Source: a virus. Taken from it: a stretch of DNA of 60,507 nt. Location: positions 1-60,507 of IMG/VR virus record IMGVR_UViG_3300030090_004814. One strand, given 5' to 3'. The notes beneath the pieces are model-generated. The model was not told the origin of the DNA. It saw nothing but the letters and a program-made list of their open reading frames with translations, and did no database searches. Positions 57,852 to 60,507 of this stretch are shown here, piece after piece; within the stretch, counting starts at the first letter, position 1, and every line of letters begins with the position of its first letter. The translations under genes were made by a program, and so were the position numbers.

Positions 57852-60507
57852 TTAAATAGTAGACCAATTAGTTCCATCACAAACAAGGGTTACTGAACCA
57901 TATCCTGAGTTAATAACTTTAGTAGCTGCTCCATCAATAGTCTGAGATCCTTGTGTAGCTATAGTAATGTTATGCATCGCTGCTTGACCATCTCTGTCTT
58001 TAATAATTAAGACTCGTCCAAGGTTACACTCAGAAGTGGCTATAGTCACTGTCCTTCCTGCACTCATGTTGTGCATCAAAATTATATGGTTAGCTGTGCC
58101 AACTGTGTAATCAGAATTGTTTGAAAGAACTGTATTATATTCAACACCTCTATGATGATGTACAATTTCACGGCCTCCATCCAAGGAAAGCATCATTGTA
58201 CTTGCTGCATAGAAAGTAAGATCAGAAGCAGATCCAAGAGCTTTGAATTGTATATCACCTGTCTGAGCTTGGATAGTTCCTATTGTACCATTATGCCCAA
58301 CAAGTAAATCATTGTCATCTCCGAAATAAGCATTGACGCCATCAACGTGTCGGGTATGTTTTAAAAATTTAGTTAAAACAAGTCCACCATCTAAACCAAA
58401 ATATTTGGTTGGACTTCCACTGCCGTCATCCGCATAAAATTCCAAATCAGCATCGGTTGCTGTTGCTTTAATAGCAAGATCTCCAGTTGCGTTTTGGATT
58501 GTACCAGTCGCACCGTTATGCGTTACCTGCATATCATTGTCAGTACCCAACTGAATCTGAACGCCATCAATCAGCCTTAACTCTTTACCAAAAAGAATAT
58601 TCCCTACGCTTCCGTCTAAGTAAAAGTACTCAGTTGTTCCACCAGACCCATCGTCACACTTAAAGACAATATCTTTATCGTTGGCATTTTGTTCGATAAC
58701 AAGATTGCCAGTCTGATTACGGATCTTTGAGTCCGTTCCATCGTGGTGCAGAGTCATGTCTGCGTCAGGACCGAAAGCTAAATATGAATCATCTGGGAAT
58801 ACTGTAAAAGGATCTCCTCCAGATAATGATCCGTCTAAGAAGAAATAGGTTTCTAAACCACCGCTGCCGTCATCGCATTGGAAAATGAGGTCTTTGTCAG
58901 TAGTGGCTTGCTGGATATAAAGATCTCCTGTTTGGTTGTAGAAGAAAGAGTTTGTTCCACTGTGGTAAATCTGCATATCAACACCATTACCAAAACCAAT
59001 TTTAGAATTGTCATACCAAAGAGTTAGTAAAGAAGTAGTAGCACTACCATCGTGAGTCGCCAATGATCCTTGCATATCAAAATATGCAGCAGTACCTCCT
59101 GCCCCATTATCACCAACAAATCTTATACGTTTATCATCAGCACTATTTTGAATATAAAGATCACCTGAAGTGTTTTCAATATAACTATTTGTTCCATTGT
59201 GATATAACCGCAAATCACTTCCAGTACCTAATTCAACACGGTCATTATCTGTCCATGTTGCTGTTCTATTAAAGACTGTTCCTCCGTAACTTCCATCTAA
59301 GTAGAAGTACGTAGTAACTCCGCCAGACCCATCATCGCATTTAAAATGAATGTCTTTATCATCCGAAGTATTTATAATTGCTAAATCACCTGTATTATTT
59401 TGGATGTTAGAATTAGTACCATCATGCCAAATTTGTAAGTCATGTCCTGCACCAAAAGCGGCATAAGCTCCATCATTAAAATGTGCAGTTGTAGAAAAGT
59501 TTACATTATTAGCACCTCCGTCTACACGGAAATACTCAGATACACCACCAGAACCGTCATCGCTTCTGAAAACAATGTCTGAATCATCGGCTGTATTTGT
59601 AATGTACAAATGACCTGTAATGTTTTCGATATATGAATTATCTGATACGTGTTTGATTATTAAATCCTCCCCATCGCCAAAAGTAGCGTGAATGTCATCA
59701 TCCCATTTTACCTTCCGCTTCATCCGAATAGAAGACTGACTGCTATCTAGTATTATATAGTCAACCGCAGTAGAGTTAGTTTCAGTAGAGGCTTGCAACC
59801 TAACATCAGCATTATCAACACTGTGGCTTATAATTAAAGCACCTGTTCCTACTTGTTGTATGTGGCTGTTTGAACCATCGTGATATAGTCGAAGGTCATT
59901 GGAATCTCCAAGCATTACATGACCACTATCGGCAAACTTTACTTGCCCTCCGCCCATAACAAGATTTCCAGTTAATGTGGCTCCTGTTGAAGATGTCTGG
60001 AACTTAGTAGCCCCATCGTACATTAAGAAGCAAGCACCGCCATCAGTAAACTGTGCTAGCGCATTACCATCAATGTCTTGAAAATAAATAGCAGGGCCAT
60101 TTGTTCTAAGATATAAACCACCATCACCGTTGTCATCTATCCTGCTACTACCACCACCGTGATAAATTTGAAGGTCACCACTATTACCAAAAGTAGCTTT
60201 TATAGTATCTGTAAATTTAACATCCTTATCAAATTGAGTTAATCCTGCCGAACCATCTATAGCAATGTATTGGGCTGAACCACCGCTTCCGTCATCGCAT
60301 GAGAAAATTATGTCACTATCATCTGCGTGTTGCTTAATCTCTAAATTACCAGTGTAGTTTTCAACGTAAGATACCGTACCATTATGTCTTAGCACCAAAT
60401 CTGCACTAGCACCCCACTGAGCATTTACATTATCGGCAAATCTAATTGCTTTAGATGCCCACATATATCCTGCGGAACCATCTAGTGTGAGGTAGGCAGT
60501 AACCCCT
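57852..60507 (-). CDS. Giant repetitive tail fibre, C-terminal part
   Basis: This is the end of the fibre gene that begins at 5099 and crosses the circular join. The bases 57852-60420 continue the same frame, and 60421-60507 duplicate 1-87. It adds about seven more copies of the DDGSGG repeat and then a distinct C-terminal domain (HIILMHNMSAGRTVTIATSE; GSVTLVCDGTNWSTI), which probably forms the tip and binds the host surface. The ATG at 60464 (MWASKAIRF) is internal, not the start. Confidence 0.9.
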   Translation of the reverse strand, partial: GVTAYLTLDGSAGYMWASKAIRFADNVNAQWGASADLVLRHNGTVSYVENYTGNLEIKQHADDSDIIFSCDDGSGGSAQYIAIDGSAGLTQFDKDVKFTDTIKATFGNSGDLQIYHGGGSSRIDDNGDGGLYLRTNGPAIYFQDIDGNALAQFTDGGACFLMYDGATKFQTSSTGATLTGNLVMGGGQVKFADSGHVMLGDSNDLRLYHDGSNSHIQQVGTGALIISHSVDNADVRLQASTETNSTAVDYIILDSSQSSIRMKRKVKWDDDIHATFGDGEDLIIKHVSDNSYIENITGHLYITNTADDSDIVFRSDDGSGGVSEYFRVDGGANNVNFSTTAHFNDGAYAAFGAGHDLQIWHDGTNSNIQNNTGDLAIINTSDDKDIHFKCDDGSGGVTTYFYLDGSYGGTVFNRTATWTDNDRVELGTGSDLRLYHNGTNSYIENTSGDLYIQNSADDKRIRFVGDNGAGGTAAYFDMQGSLATHDGSATTSLLTLWYDNSKIGFGNGVDMQIYHSGTNSFFYNQTGDLYIQQATTDKDLIFQCDDGSGGLETYFFLDGSLSGGDPFTVFPDDSYLAFGPDADMTLHHDGTDSKIRNQTGNLVIEQNANDKDIVFKCDDGSGGTTEYFYLDGSVGNILFGKELRLIDGVQIQLGTDNDMQVTHNGATGTIQNATGDLAIKATATDADLEFYADDGSGSPTKYFGLDGGLVLTKFLKHTRHVDGVNAYFGDDNDLLVGHNGTIGTIQAQTGDIQFKALGSASDLTFYAASTMMLSLDGGREIVHHHRGVEYNTVLSNNSDYTVGTANHIILMHNMSAGRTVTIATSECNLGRVLIIKDRDGQAAMHNITIATQGSQTIDGAATKVINSGYGSVTLVCDGTNWSTI
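60421..60507. repeat. Terminal redundancy, right copy
   Basis: Identical over 87 bases to 1-87. See the left copy. Removing one copy gives a 60,420-bp circle. Confidence 0.95.

Noticed and set aside
60462-60464. ATG at 60464 as start of an 870-residue protein
   Set aside because: It is an internal Met of the fibre. The frame continues across the circular join to the TAATG start at 5099.
1-60507. Lysogeny module (integrase, CI-type repressor, attachment sites)
   Set aside because: No protein with a tyrosine or serine recombinase motif set or a clear repressor fold was found. The helix-turn-helix gene at 44840 sits in the replication operon.

Overview
This window is a complete tailed-phage genome assembled as a circle. 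The first 87 bases (1-87) are repeated exactly at the end (60421-60507), so the unique length is 60,420 bp, and the linear break falls inside one very long tail-fibre gene. A large terminase, portal, major capsid protein, family-A DNA polymerase, primase-helicase and a lysis cassette are recognisable. No integrase, repressor or tRNA was found, so the phage looks lytic. The very large internal protein and the adaptor-like protein, with no recognisable tape measure, sheath or tail-tube gene, suggest a short-tailed (podovirus-like) particle; this is inference. The tail fibre carries a roughly 73-residue beta-rich repeat of a type common in marine phages. The small Lys/Arg-rich proteins also resemble marine phage families. 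Two lipoprotein signals and a holin/endolysin/spanin-like set point to a Gram-negative host. The host genus cannot be read from the sequence.

Layout in window coordinates: (1) 5.1-20.2 kb, minus strand: a virion operon running leftward from a NUMOD-like protein through portal, probable scaffold, a string of tiny basic proteins, a 2OG-Fe(II) oxygenase, major capsid, adaptor-like protein and other structural genes into the tail fibre. The fibre crosses the break and ends at 57.85 kb. A lone plus-strand lipoprotein gene at 12.65 kb interrupts this block. (2) 20.2-20.9 kb: a divergent control region. (3) 20.9-32.1 kb, plus strand: early genes, mostly small and overlapping, with a 1.4 kb gene-poor segment (21.34-22.81 kb) full of G-rich direct repeats and perfect inverted repeats. 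It includes DUF932-like, YubB/DUF1281-like, MGYTHYW-family, Gp88-like and DnaA-domain-IV-like genes and a C5 cytosine methyltransferase whose gene is also open almost throughout in a second frame. (4) 32.2-44.8 kb, minus strand: a 2,649-residue polyvalent internal protein, two further probable ejection proteins and the large terminase. (5) 44.8-54.0 kb, plus strand: small-terminase-like protein, RuvC-like resolvase, SF2 helicase, Cas4/RecB-like nuclease, DNA polymerase and primase-helicase. (6) 54.0-57.8 kb, minus strand: nuclease, T4-type lysozyme, amidase, spanin-like pair and holin-like membrane proteins.

The likely programme is early plus-strand expression from the 20.2-20.9 kb control region, then replication genes from 44.8 kb, then leftward late transcription. 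A 63-bp element found twice (20216-20278 and 42953-43015), each time just upstream of a leftward late operon, is the best candidate for a shared late promoter. Early genes often have clear Shine-Dalgarno sequences, while most late and replication genes have only AT-rich sequence before the start codon.

The most unusual items are the dual-frame methyltransferase gene, the hairpin-dense non-coding region at 21.3-22.8 kb, the duplicated 63-bp element, and a branched RNA-like fold at 32076-32163.
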